A stretch of 64,000 nt of DNA, from contig CP137680.1 in NCBI GenBank assembly GCA_037976565.1, positions 22,645,533-22,709,532 of the forward strand. The letters are read 5' to 3'. The position numbers and the translations under genes were made by a program. Origin of the DNA: Mesocentrotus franciscanus. Its lineage: Eukaryota; Echinodermata; Echinoidea; Camarodonta; Strongylocentrotidae. The notes under the pieces are model-generated. The model searched no databases, was not told the DNA's origin, and saw only the letters and a program-made list of their open reading frames with translations. Shown piece by piece: positions 44,166 through 56,002 of this stretch. The first letter of the stretch is position 1. Each line of letters starts with the position of its first letter.

Positions 44166-44468
44166 AAAAACCCAATATACACACACACATATTGTGCAGA
44201 TGCCTGAATCCACCAGTGAGTGTCATGATTCTTGTACAGGTGTTTGTGCAAAATAGTCTAAGTTATTAATTGCCACTCATTAACCTAAGTTGTATCTCCC
44301 TCTGTGAATCCAAGTAATCGTGACTCGCGCAACATCAACAAAAACAAAAAGCAGGCAATTTGTATGCATGCATTCCACAAATATTTTTGTAAATTGATAT
44401 CTTTTTAATTTCTACAAGAGGACTGGTGTGAAGTCAGAATTATATTTTTTCCAGCAGTATGTTTTCAG

Positions 44469-44579
44469 GATGCGATAGAGGCCTGTATACATTACATGAT
44501 GGAAAGTTTGAATTTGGAAGTTTTACCACAACTACTCCGGATGGAGCATACATTAATTTTGCCGAATGAAATTTGGTAA
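44469..44579 (+). CDS. Terminal exon F of the putative host gene
   Basis: The acceptor is TATGTTTTCAG, preceded by a T-rich stretch. The block opens in phase 0, matching exon E, and runs 36 codons (DAIEACIHYMMESLNLEV, then LPQLLRMEHTLILPNEIW) to a TAA at 44577. It is strongly helical in composition. An alternative acceptor at 44455 would open a different frame that also reaches a stop near 44568; the phase-0 reading is preferred because it fits exon E. Downstream DNA to 48.6 kb has no further recognisable exon and may include the 3' UTR. The protein family is not recognised. Confidence 0.5.
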   Translation, partial: DAIEACIHYMMESLNLEVLPQLLRMEHTLILPNEIW

Positions 44580-47500
44580 ATATATATGCTGCTGTCTGCT
44601 GAATGATTTATATGGAAACGATATGTACATGTATATATCACTGTATAGTTTCTTTGTAGCGATATTAGACCTAGACATTTTAATCAGCAAGTTTTTATAT
44701 GTATTCAGGAAAGCTACCTTGAATTGGTACAACTTCAAGTGTAGTACAATTTCATATTAATAATTATGATGCACATGTATTAAGTAAATGTATACAAATT
44801 GATGGGAGGTAAAGGTACATGTATCTGTAGTAATGTAGCAATAGAGGGACTATCAAAATAAAAATAGGACTATTGAAGTAAATATATAGTGTTCCTACAG
44901 TGAAAGCCATTAAGGTTGATGATATTATGAATTTAATACTAGCTACTTTGTACGTTGGGGAAATGTTGACTATTTTAGCATTAGGAAAAGAGCCAATAAT
45001 ATATTACTAACTCATTTAAAAATCTGAAATGACAGGCGATGAAAAAAGGGTGTTGTCTGAATGGAGTAAGACACACTGATGATAAAAAACTTTTTGAGGA
45101 CAAAAAAAATCTTTCCAAATTGGTGACAATGCCGGCACCACAGAGACATTGCGATTTGGGTGGTGTGACCCTTTCTTTTAAAGGGATCCGGTAACTTTGT
45201 CTCAGATTCTGAAACAAAATCCTGGATTTAGCTCATGCTGCAATGATAATTATAAACCTTTAGGTCAGTCAGGAATCCCATGACTTTTACAAGCCGATCG
45301 CCTGTCTGATTATCAAGATATATATGATTGGAAATCGAAACCAAATGTTGCGTTTTCCTAACGGTTTTCATAACACTACAGTCTATTGGGTAAAACGAGT
45401 ATGGTAAAACCGGTCACTCAAAGATTTTTACTTTTTGAGGCATTTCTTGATCATTTTGAAGCGCAATTTTTAGGGCTTCGATATTACACCATATCACAGA
45501 CACTGAAAGCACGTAGGGCCGTGCATCTCAGATTAAACATTGTTAAACGATGCCTTTAAAGCTGAAATTAGGAAAAGAGATATAGTTTACCCATAGCAGT
45601 TCAATTTTATTTTAGATAGTCCAAATGTACGTTTCTACCCTCCTCACTAGAATGACATTAATAATTCTTATCTTTCACTCCTACATTGTTTAAGACTATC
45701 GTTTAAGACAAATCAAACACTATATAAAATGAACAAATGCGAATGAAAATGCAGTACTAGAAATGTCAATTTGTGTGCACAAAAGAAGTGATTATAAGAT
45801 TCTCCAACATCAGTTTGGGAAATTTGAATGCCTATTGTCAGTAACATAATTCTCATTTGAACAGAGCAATGTACTGCAACAGCTAGAATTAACTCAAAAT
45901 TGTGTGGGACATATGCTCTTCAAGTTCCACTCAATGAACGTTGATTACATGTGATGAAAAGTGCAAAAATGTCACTTACAGACTGAGGTAACATTGAACT
46001 GCTTTGGGTTACTTAGGCCCTTAACCTTCAAATATTTGTAAGTTTCTAAACACGTGTAATCACACCTTGCCATCGTTGTGCCTTTGATAATATACAATGC
46101 ATGTAAGGCATTTAAGTGCCCTTTGTACATTATGTGTACATGTACATGTATGCATTTCAATTCTCCCTATTGCACATATAGCCAAGATTAGCTCTCGATA
46201 GGTGCTAGGTGGGAAACCAAATCATTTTGACGTAGCTTGAATTGCCTTCGTGCATGATTGCTCTGCTCAATTTTGGAAAAATCTACATCAAGTTTTAAAC
46301 AGGAGAACCATGTAAAAGTAGTGAAGCATTTCATACATGTATATCTTCTTAGTTCTTGTTTTTTTTTTGGTTGTTAGCATAAACATGTTTACGAGGTTCA
46401 ATATCATGGGCAATTAAACCCTTCCCATCATGCCAAGAAAGTAGAGTCCTGCAAGTGTTAGGATCAAAAAGGGACGGCTATATGTGATAGGCAGAATTAT
46501 GATGCACTTGTATGTGTATATAAGATGCTGTAAATTTATGAAAGAAATCCGCATTTGAAATATCAAAACTAAACGCTACGAAATGTAGACAATAAAAGAA
46601 TGAGAAATTCATAAGCGTTAAAATTTGCTGAAATTGTATATAAAGTACATGTACTAAGTGAGCTTGAGTGTAAAAGATTAAGATTTACAAGCAGTAAAAT
46701 ATGTTTGCTTTTTTGGTTGATATGGTCCTGTCTCTACTTTTGAATAGCATGAAATGCCAACTTATTGTGAGATATATTGTTTTGTAAATATGACAGAGTG
46801 GGATAGAGATGTAGTGAAATTTAAAGAATATTTTGCAGTGAGAATTTGTTAATGTACAGAACTGAGAAAACACATGTCCAGCATTGATGTGACATTTTAG
46901 TGTTCACACAGAATTTTTTTTTTTTTTTTTGGTGTTTGTTGTCTTTTGATTTTGAATCTGAATTACAATCGTAATATTTTGGCAACAATTTCTCTCTTTA
47001 AAAAGAAAAATATAAAGCAGCTGTCTTTCTATCACATTGTAGCTATGGTGGGTATGCAATATATAGGACTAGTATTCTGTATATAATTACATATTAAAGG
47101 ATAGTGCAAAAGTGGGTGTATATATTTTTCGTATTTTTATCATTTGTAATGATATTCATATAATTCTGTAGAGTATAGTTTTAGATAGATGCATTGCATG
47201 CAGGATGACGATTTAAATTTTAGATTTGAGAATTTACTTTTAAAGTAAGTTGCATAGCCTAGGGTATCATGAAGTAAATGAAGAAATGAAAACCGATTTG
47301 AAAACAAGATATAGGATTCCAACTCCCTGGATATACTGTGACACAAAATAAACTATTAATTTTATTCCACGATATATCTTGAAATCTTGGAAAAGCTATA
47401 GATTACACAATCACAATTGCTCCTTTGAGAATCTTAAAATTAATATGTGTCTGCTTGAAAAGAAAATAACATTTCTGATTAAATTCAAATAACTAGTACA

Positions 47501-48585
47501 TAACGATTTTGTTTATGAATGAATTGCACATTATTCTGTTGAGCTTTACTGTGTTATGTTTAATATTTGTGCAAAAATGGGCAAGTATAAGATGAATGTT
47601 AATTGTTTCCAGAATAGTGCACTTAAAATTAACATACATGTAATGGTGACAGTGTTGAAATATCAAGCTGGTTCCTTTGTTTTAGCAAATGAAATTAACT
47701 TGGGTCATTGAAATTCATGTATAGCAAAATCAAATATTACTTTGTAGTACATCCATAATTATTAAACGTAACAGTACAGGATTATTATTGTTTTCACACA
47801 TGACTCCCCACCGTATATATTCAATGTCGAACACATCATGTAGAAAGAAAAGGAAATTAGTTTTGATTTTGTATCAAACTCACAAATTTTGCATTTATAA
47901 GCTCACACATGACTCTTGAACTTTGTGTCACTGAAAAGATGAGCAAGACTTGCAGAAAGTAATAAGGGTTAACGATTTGTGAAAGGTTAACTTCACAACA
48001 TTTTCAAATAATGCAATTTTTATTGACAGAAAATAAAGAGTTTTTGTTTTAAGTAAGTTGTGGAACTGTCAGTTACATACAGCTGCTATTATGTCTCTTT
48101 CATTCGTAAAACAATATCTATGAATTCAAATTATGTATACATATGTTATGAAAAACACATGTTCATTTCACCCTGTTTTATTACTACACAGACTTGTGAT
48201 TACTGTGCTTTCATGTTATTAAAATACACAGACATTTATATGATTTACCTTGTGTTGTTTCATTACATTGGTCCTGCTCTGATTTGTTTACAACCAGGGA
48301 AAATTACAATTCTTATCAGGACTAAAACAAGACAGAATACACGGAAAACTCACTTTATTTTAAGTCAATTGTAGTATGAAAGTTTTGACACTAAATATTT
48401 TTGTAAAACTATGCAGTCTACACATATATGTATGCTGGGTTGTCAAATCCTTAGAACAATATATTTGTTTAGCTCTCTCTCGTAGAATTTCAACCAAGGT
48501 GAATATGCTAATGGAAATGACACAATACACCTACTACACAAATCTCTGGTGCGATTTCTGATTTAAAAAAATAAAATCAGGTCAA
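44580..48585. other. Long AT-rich noncoding stretch
   Basis: No domain, splice-flanked frame, RNA gene or transposon end recognised. It contains many ACATGTACATGTA words and a T11 run near 46918. Part may be the 3' UTR of the putative gene. Confidence 0.4.
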
Positions 48586-48587
48586 GG

Positions 48588-48762
48588 TACAGTCAAACCT
48601 GCTTCAATGACCACCTGTCTACAAAGACCACATTTTTTGTTTCCCTTGAAAATGGTTTCTCATTGAAACATGTACTAAAGGAACCTGTACATAAAGACTA
48701 CCTGCCTATACAGACCACTTTTTGTCTCCCTTGGGTGGTCTTTATAGACAGGTTTCACTGTA
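48588..48762. mobile_element. TA MITE, CAGTCAAACCTG family, copy 3
   Basis: Starts TACAGTCAAACCTGC and ends CAGGTTTCACTGTA. Internally GACCACCTGTCTACAAAGAC is followed by the inverse-type GTGGTCTTTATAGACAGG. TA borders both sides. Confidence 0.75.
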
Positions 48763-49077
48763 CCGGGATTTCTATTCATAACAGGTATCTTATTTAGGTC
48801 CAAATTAATCAATCGTGTATCTGAAAAAACATACAATAAGGTTTATTCAATTCATTAAAAAAAAAGATTTTACACTTTTTTTTTTTTAATACGCAATCTT
48901 ACTTTTAATACATGTACATATCCCTGGAATTATTAGCCTATTCAGACACAAAAAGTTTATCCTGAAACTTTATAAAGAAACGTAAAGAGAATCATCGTAT
49001 AGGGAACAGGGCGTTCAGACACACACAAAATTATCCTGAAACTTTATAAGAAACTCTATAAAGAAAAAGCGCTCACA

Positions 49078-49707
49078 TTAAAGGTCGGGTGACATCCAAA
49101 TATAATTGATTCCTGTTGATGTGCAGGGCTGTATGCAACCGGCCATATTTTGTTATATAATTAAACATCTAAATATATTTCACAGATTTTTAAATATAGT
49201 TTAAAATAATTTCTCAGACCTGCTAAGCTCCTCCCTAAAAAAGTGCTCCAGATCTCATTCATCTTGTGACGTCATCATCTGTCAATCGTTAGTGAGCTAA
49301 CAAGAGACAGTGGTATGTAGCTTCACCAGAGCTGATCAACCACCTGTTTACAATAAACCATACAATACAAACATAGGAGTTGCTGTGTCAGACGTGCTGT
49401 AGCATCACTAGAAAAAGAAAGGTAATGTGGAGGTTTGTATGTAAGAATGCAATTCTTTTGTGAGCATGTGTTGAGCTGGGGGAAGTTACATACCACTGTC
49501 TCTTGTTAGCTCACTAATGATTGACAGATGATGTCACAAGATGTATGAGATCTGGAGCATTTTTTTAGGGTGGAGCTTAGCAGGTCTGAGAAAATTATTT
49601 ATAAACTATTTAAAAATCTATGAAATATATTTAGATAAATATGAGTTCTATGCAGCCCTGCACATCAACAGGAATCAACTTATATTTGGATGTCACCCGA
49701 CCTCTAA
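49078..49707. mobile_element. TTAA foldback element, copy 1
   Basis: The left end AAGGTCGGGTGACATCCAAA, with CCTGTTGATGTGCAGGGCTG further in, is inverted at the right end. The inner arms share GCTCCAGATCTCAT, ATCATCTGTCAATC and GACAGTGGTATGTA, so almost the whole 630 bp folds on itself. Borders are TTAA and CTAA. It is related to the element at 62846-63593. Confidence 0.8.
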
Positions 49708-49761
49708 GCCCTGCCCATTTCTATACTATTGTTGCCATACATGCAAACACAAAACGGACTG

Positions 49762-50060
49762 CAGGGGCGGATCTAGCTTTTTGCTAAGGGGGGAACCCCC
49801 GTAAGTGATGTTTTCCTAGCATCTACTAACACAATGGAGACCATAAAAATCAGTGCATGATAATGTCTTTTAAAATCAAGTAACAGTTTTAATACAATCA
49901 TATTCAGAAACACAGGTTAAGTTACCAGATGAGTTGAATATCTTCTCACAATATTTGCACTTGAAAGGTTTCTCTCCAGTGTGCGTTCTTTCTATGCACA
50001 CTTGGCAGCCCAAGGGGGAGGAGTTAAACCCCCTAACCCTCCCCCGTAGATCCGCCACTG
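49762..50060. mobile_element. hAT-type MITE carrying a zinc-finger fragment
   Basis: The ends CAGGGGCGGATCTAG and TAGATCCGCCACTG are TIRs of the CAG-GGCGGATC kind used by hAT elements. GGACTG borders both sides, a possible partial target duplication. Two related elements lie at 53841 and 56003. Confidence 0.7.
49915..50000 (-). pseudogene. C2H2 zinc-finger gene fragment inside the MITE
   Basis: On the minus strand it reads RTHTGEKPFKCKYCEKIFNS then SGNL: the HTGEKPF linker, a C-x2-C pair and the conserved Phe and Leu of a classical C2H2 finger. The two His are not in the continuing frame (GNLTCVSEYDC follows), so the finger is incomplete. The frame extends about 95 codons overall (49876-50163) but the rest is the MITE sequence and flank. 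It is most likely a piece of a host KRAB/ZNF-type gene picked up by the transposon, and not a functional gene. Confidence 0.75.
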
Positions 50061-50069
50061 GACTGTCAT

Positions 50070-50545
50070 TATTTATCAAGTTCCAGTTCGAAGCGATGAC
50101 CAAACCCCAGTTTTGCTTTTTACAACGTGTTATACGTTGTTTCGTCAGTAAGCGTTCAGACACAAAAAGTTCATAGTATAGCTATACAGTACGTTCGGTA
50201 CAGCCATACAACAAATTTTGTGTCTGAATCATGAATATTGAACGAGGAAGATGAAACCTAGCATAAGTGTGAACTAAAATTCTTGTTTAGTCTGGACTTA
50301 GTCCCGGCTTAACTTATGAGAATACTAACCATAGTGTCTACTTCTCTTATTGTCTGCATTGGCAGGCCACATTGCATGCCATGGCGTAAACCATCTTGCA
50401 TGCAAGAGTCGATGTGGCTTTTTACTAACGTCTCTAATGTTATACGTCTGGGCCCCGTCTTGTGAAAGAGTTGCGATTGATTTCAAATAACTTGCAATTA
50501 TTGATATCAATCGCTTCTCCTATGTATTTAGTTCAGAGTTGCGAT
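50070..50545. other. Noncoding stretch, nothing recognised
   Basis: No exon or repeat boundary recognised. Confidence 0.4.
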
Positions 50546-51119
50546 TGCTATTTATTTATTTATTTACAACTATTTATACAGGATGACAATATCAGCCAAA
50601 GCTGTTTTTAAAACTGGTCCTGTATATACATGGTAACATACAAAATAACATTGAAATAGGCAAAACATAAAATATATTACATGGATATTAAATAATATGA
50701 CATATTATAAGATAACCAGCGACTATAGAGACATGAATGTAAATTCATAGATTTACCCAGAATCACAAAATGAGATTATCCAATGATTTGAAACACAGTA
50801 AGAAAAGAAAGAACAAAAAATTAAAACTAAAACTTCACCGGAAATGTAATTAACTATTTCATCATTAGAATCAGAATCTCACCCAGCACACTCATAGGAA
50901 ACAAAACACAACACACCCATAAATCCTCAACACACTTGAACTACCAGTCACAGAAGCAATATAAGCACTCAACTTTCACGACAACATGATTAATTACCAG
51001 CACTTACATTTTAAATACATTTCCGGTGATGTTGCTTAGGACATACAAAATATTTTTAATATTTAAATGGGTAAAAAGATATATACACACACCCATGGTG
51101 TCATTGGTTATTTAGTATA

Positions 51120-51320
51120 TTAATGAAAGTACAATTGTTTATAAAGGTATTTGAATGAAGAAATAGATGTTGAATTTTGCAAAGTACTAGGCAATGAGTT
51201 CCATATAACACCTCCTGAATTCATAAGACTGCTCTTAGAGCATGCTAGATTAGGTACTGGTAATATTACATTTGTTTTGTTAGCGGCTCTAGTATTTATA
51301 TTGTGCCTATCGCAGACCAT
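51120..51320 (-). pseudogene. LINE C-terminal end
   Basis: Reads CDRHNINTRAANKTNVILPV and GGVIWNSLPSTLQN, the C-terminal HN.NTR...P..R...G...WNSLP signature of CR1/L2-group LINEs. Confidence 0.8.
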
Positions 51321-51789
51321 TCCTATTGCATTACATAGATGCCCTTTTTTAAACCTAAAAGTAACTCTTTATTTTGTCTTGAGCAAAAACGCAAGACTGT
51401 GCATGAATAGTCAATACAAGGTAGAATAATTGTATTATACATGAGCTTTAAGGATTTGACATCTAAATATTGGCACAGTTTCATAGAAATCCATCTAATA
51501 GGTCTTTAACATGAATATCCCAAATAAAGTGATCATCAATTTCCACCCCTAAATATTTAAAATTATGAACCTGTTCCATTTTCATTCCATCCATGTATAT
51601 ATTTTAATTATATGACTTACGTGTACTTAAAAGCATAATTTTAGTCTTTTCTACATTACCTTTTAAATTATTCTGAGTATATCATCTATGTATCGAATGA
51701 ACATCATTTTGTAACAATATGGTTAATTCATCAATATTCTTATGGGAATAATATATAACGACATCATCAGCAAACATATTACAAGTACA

Positions 51790-52290
51790 TGAAACGCAGT
51801 TGCGTTCCTTTTAATTTAAATCATTCCACAGAGCTATCGCCACACATGACTTTTTATATAAGATAAAAAGGATTATGCAGTCTGTGTGAACGATTACCAG
51901 ACTCAATTGGACATTTTTTAATGCATTGTAAAGTTGTAAAGCCACTTTGGTCTGTCCTAGAAAATTATCTATCTTTAAAACTTTAAAAATGGGGTTATTT
52001 CTCGGATTTTTAAAGAATGTTCGGTTGTCCCAAGGACTATCAAAATTCAATATGTATAAATTTCTTCCTATTGTGTACCAGATTCTTCATACATTGCTGC
52101 AAATTTAAGAAAGAGAAACCAAATTTTCATGGTCTTATATCTTTGATAATAATTAAGTCTAAATCTGAATATGCAGCCAAATGACAAGTTAAGCCTCAAT
52201 TTTTGAAAATTTATAGTTGAGTTGAAGTGGACTACATGATTGTTTTGGTCATTTCACATTCCTGTACATGATTGTACATGTTTGCAAAGA
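51790..52290 (+). mobile_element. Fragment of a second, L1/Tx1-like LINE in the opposite orientation
   Basis: On the + strand it reads SLCERLPDSIGHFLMHCKVV then KPLWSVLENYLS: the zinc-binding C-terminal pattern C..C...ES..H.....C..V...W of L1/Tx1-type LINEs. It splits the RT of the surrounding LINE between the IND and FADD motifs. Confidence 0.65.
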
Positions 52291-52549
52291 CTGAGCTATA
52301 TCATTAATACAAATAAAAAATAAAATAGGTCCGAGGACACTCTCGAGGTATTCCATTTGATAATGTTTTTGAGTTTGAAAGTATACCATGACAGAAAAAA
52401 CATTTGTCTCCTTTCAAACAAATAACTAATAAACCATTTCAACTGTTCATCCTTTATACCATAACATTGTAGTTTCCTAATTAATACTTCATGGTCAATT
52501 GGATCAAAACATTTGGAAATATCTAAAAAAGCGCGCACGCAGCTACTAA

Positions 52550-52801
52550 TTATTTTTCATTAAAAGATTCCAGCCAATCATCTATAGTTCTATGAATACA
52601 TGTAATGATTGAATGGTTGAGTAGGAAAGCTGATTGATCAATATAAATCAATTCATTCATGCGAAGATAAATCAATAATTGTTTTTGAATGAGTTTCTCT
52701 AGAATTTTAATTACATGACAGGTTACAGATATTGGTCTATAGTTGGTTGGATGATCTTGGTTTCCCTTACCTTTATAAATCGGCTTGCAACGAACCGTCA
52801 C
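52550..52801 (-). pseudogene. LINE reverse transcriptase, N-terminal motifs
   Basis: Contains KPIYKGKGNQDHPTNYRPIS, VTCHVIKILEKLIQKQLLIY and DQSAFLLNHSIITCIHRTID: RT motifs 1-2. It is followed after a break by FLDISKCFDPIDHEVLIRKL (52296-52538), with the first catalytic Asp in the LDISKCFD box. Confidence 0.75.
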
Positions 52802-52809
52802 GTATCACG

Positions 52810-53830
52810 TATCACGTTCACGTTCACGTCTTGCGCTCTTTCGTGAAACAGGTCACCCAAATCTACAAAGTGTTGGGTTACGTGACCCAACAATTTGTTG
52901 ATTTGCTATATGCAATCTACGAAAGCTCACGTAAATTGACGCTGGCGTTTAAAAAAATAATGCAAATTGCAAATTGTCATTGAGAAGAGACTAATGGCAA
53001 AAAAGCTGCTTCAGGCCAGAATCTGTTGTGTAACTATGTGGTTTACTCTGCGTATATGTATGCTCGACTAATTCAGTAAATGGATGAAACAAATACTACT
53101 ACAAATACAGAGTTGAATCCACCCCCGGCCAGATCATAGCCAAAATAACCCGGACTGGCCTGGTTTAAGGGTTAAGACAGTCATAGCGTCTTAAGACATA
53201 ACATTGTAACATGATGAACATTCTCACATGTGAGAATGTTCATCATCATCTGCATATTTCAACTTCATAGCTAACCATAAATGATTATAATGCGATTAAA
53301 AATGAATGAGACCCATTTGGCTTGCCATATTCCACTTCCAGTCGTTCAAAAAGTCATGCATAACTTTACGAACATGCATCTTTATGAAACACTAGGCCAG
53401 GCTATCACCAGTCTTACTCTCACTCTGTCTCACTCGACTCATTGTCACCCAGGAAGCTCGGCCAGACTAGGCCAGTTGCTATATAGGCCAATGCATGCAT
53501 GCAAAAATGCATGCCCAAAGTCCACTGCAGTAAAGCAAAGCCGTGTTGAGCCGTGGCCGCGTAGTTTCAACAGAGACAACGGAATAGATATCCCCGAATT
53601 TTGATGCGTACGATACGCCGCCATGACACTCCCCGCCCAGCCAGCCAGCACCGGTCGATCCCAATCAGCAGGCGGGCCGAGCCAGCGACCCGTTGATTGG
53701 TTTAGCACGCTTTTGTATCCGCCCAGCAGGCGAGCCGAGCCAGCGGCCTGCTGATTGGTTGAGCACCGTGTGCGTGGGCCAATAGGCCTTGTGCGCTATT
53801 GTTCCAATTATTGATCGAATTAACTGACCG
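52810..53830. other. Noncoding stretch with a perfect palindrome and a local duplication
   Basis: Begins with CACGTATCACGTATCACGTT short repeats. It contains a 36 bp palindrome (53211-53246) and a duplication of about 70 bp (CAGCAGGCGGGCCGAGCCAG near 53666 and GCAGGCGAGCCGAGCCAGCG near 53724). No gene recognised. Confidence 0.5.
53211..53246. repeat. Perfect 36 bp palindrome
   Basis: Half-site ATGATGAACATTCTCACA followed immediately by its exact complement, with no loop. Confidence 0.9.
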
Positions 53831-53840
53831 CCGGTCCTCC

Positions 53841-54060
53841 CAGTGGCGGTTCCAGGGGGCGGGCCCTCCCGTAGAAAAAAACATGTAAAAACACCCTTTT
53901 TGGGAAAAAAGAAGATGGGCCCCTCCTGGCGCTCAAGGGGTGATGGTGAATTTTTTTTTCAATTTTTGAAGTAAAAAAAAAAAAAATTGTGCTCAACAGA
54001 TGATTCTCATTGGCCCTTTTTTGTAGTAGTGAGGTTTTGTTTAGTAGAGTGGCCCCATGC
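53841..54060. mobile_element. hAT-like element, left end only
   Basis: CAGTGGCGGTTCCAGGGGGC, then AAAACACCCTTTTT and GGGCCCCTCCTGGCGC, parallel to the complete element at 56003. The right TIR is not seen. Confidence 0.55.
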
Positions 54061-54690
54061 GAGTATTCTCTCACGTTTCTTAATCACAAACATGATGTTA
54101 TTATATAAAGTTACACTGTGTTATGTTTAACCCAACAAATACAATAATTTCTGCCTTCCTAAACGTACTACATAAAAGTCGAAAGCACATGACAAAATAC
54201 CTGGCTAGATATGTCTCAAAAATGATATTGTTCGTTGAAATTTTGTAATAAAGTGTTGATGAGGGGGAAAAAGCATCCGGGTCTTTTTTAAATTTTTCCT
54301 TGTTATAACAGTCTTTGCTGGGATGAACATGAAGATGGGTCTGATGACTGAATATGTGAAATTCCTGTGCGATCTTTATAACTGATTCTCTGTTTTATCT
54401 CATTCAATCTTAATATTCTATGTACTTACTTTCTCAAAACCAAATAAACATTAAAACATCAACCAATTCAAAAAATCGAAAAATGTTAGAAATTCATAAA
54501 TGCAAACGTACCTGATCACAAAATATAAGTTTCAAATTTATTGTCCACATTGTATTATCCTCAGGACATGAGTCCGTACTACAATACACAGTCATTTATA
54601 AAATATACAGTATGATATGGAAAAAGGGAATATAATGGACTAGTCCAGTAGCTAAAGTCCATACGTTATGACGACACTGATTTTTACCCC
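54060..54690. other. Noncoding stretch, nothing recognised
   Basis: AT-rich, with no exon or transposon boundary recognised. Confidence 0.4.
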
Positions 54691-54710
54691 GACAGTTTTT
54701 TGTTGTACCC

Positions 54711-54803
54711 CTGACATTTTTTTGTACCTCTGACATTTTTACCTCTGACATTATTACCTCTGACATTATTACCTCTGACGTTATTATCTCTGACATTTTG
54801 ACC
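54711..54803 (+). repeat. Short tandem repeat, TGACATT-TTACCTC units
   Basis: Six or so copies of a 15-20 bp unit (TTACCTCTGACATTA). The open frame across it on the minus strand (SEVIMSEVIM) is an artefact. Confidence 0.85.
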
Positions 54804-54819
54804 TGGCACCATTTCGGCT

Positions 54820-55437
54820 GTCAGAATGCGAATTGCATATATTACGTGTTGTTAGGTAAGATAAGCCATAATTTGTCCTACTTATATATACAACTGGTTT
54901 TTTTAATGGATTATCAATATCAACTGGTAAATAAACTGGTCCCAGTTAGTGGTGTTTCAATTTCCATATTAAAAACCAGTTGAATGTACTGGTTTCAACT
55001 GGTCTCAGATGTCAACTGGTTTTCAACTGGTGTTCAACTGGTAAATCAACCGGAAATTTCAATTGGCATCAACTGGTAAATCTACTGGTTTTCAACTGGT
55101 AAATCGAATGGTCCCAGTTAGCGGTGTTTCAATTTCCATATTAAAAACCAGTTGAATGTACTGGTTTCAACTGGTCTCAGATGTCAACTGGTTTTCAACT
55201 GGTGTTCAACTGGTAAATCAACCGGAAATTTCAATTGGCATCAACTGGTAAATCTACTGGTTTTCAACTGGTAAATCAACTGGTCTCAGCAGTTAGCGTT
55301 GTTTCAGTTTCCATATTAAAAACCAGTTGAATGTACTGGTTTCAACTGGTACCAGTTGACCAGTTGCCTACTGGTTTCAACTGCTTTTTCGACCTGGGAA
55401 TGTATAGCAACAATAAATGTAATTCGCGTTCTGACTA
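54820..55437. mobile_element. TIR element containing a CAACTGGT tandem array
   Basis: The left end GTCAGAATGCGAATTGCAT and the right end read inverted AGTCAGAACGCGAATTACAT are TIRs. Between them are units of about 172 bp (starting near 54942, 55112 and 55284) built from repeated CAACTGGT, ACCAGTTG and GGTAAATCAAC words. Confidence 0.75.
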
Positions 55438-55570
55438 TTGAAATATAATTATTCGTAACAGGTGAATGAAATAATTTGTAACGAGGCTCTTAACAAAGAC
55501 TTGTGCATTAAATTTGATTACAATACGAAAATGGTCTATTGCACAATATTTGTATTCAATTGCAACTCTT

Positions 55571-55837
55571 TTATGCCTTAGTTACACCTTTGCGTATTTG
55601 GCTTGCGTATTGCTGCGTACTCATGGCAAGCCGTTTTAACATTTATTTCTATTTCTTGATATCAAGAAATGATTTTCTGTTGTAAAGCAATGGTAATTCT
55701 TGATATCAAGTATTCAATTTCTTGAAATCAAGAATTCTTTTCTTGATATCAAGAAATATAAATAATTGTTAAAACGGCTGGCCATAAATACGCAGCAATA
55801 CGCAAGCCAAATACGCAAACGTGTGACTGAGGCATTA
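55571..55837. mobile_element. TIR MITE with TTGATATCAA palindromes in the middle
   Basis: The left end TATGCCTTAGTTACACCTTT then GCGTATTTGGCTTGCGTATT is inverted at 55740-55837. The centre has three copies of CTTGATATCAAG and one CTTGAAATCAAG. About 95 bp arms. Confidence 0.75.
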
Positions 55838-56002
55838 CACGACTGGCCCCGCATTGATTATCTATCCATGGTGGAGAAACAAAGCATGCACCCATGCATA
55901 GATCTACTGTGCATGTGTGTCATCTTGTGTTGCCTGGGATAGAGAGCTTCGGTGAAGAAACGTAGCTTGGACGGGAGTAGCTCGATGACGATGGGCATGG
56001 CC

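Larger units (their letters stand above)
50548..52801 (-). mobile_element. CR1/L2-like LINE, 5'-truncated, interrupted by another LINE fragment
   Basis: On the minus strand, RT motifs at 52801-52296 are followed after an insertion (about 51790-52290) by FADDVVIYYSHKN at about 51740-51780, then thumb and C-terminal sequence to 51120. The tail is a TAAATAAATAAATA-type repeat at about 50548-50565. The 5' end is cut at about 52801, next to CACGT-rich repeated sequence. Confidence 0.75.
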
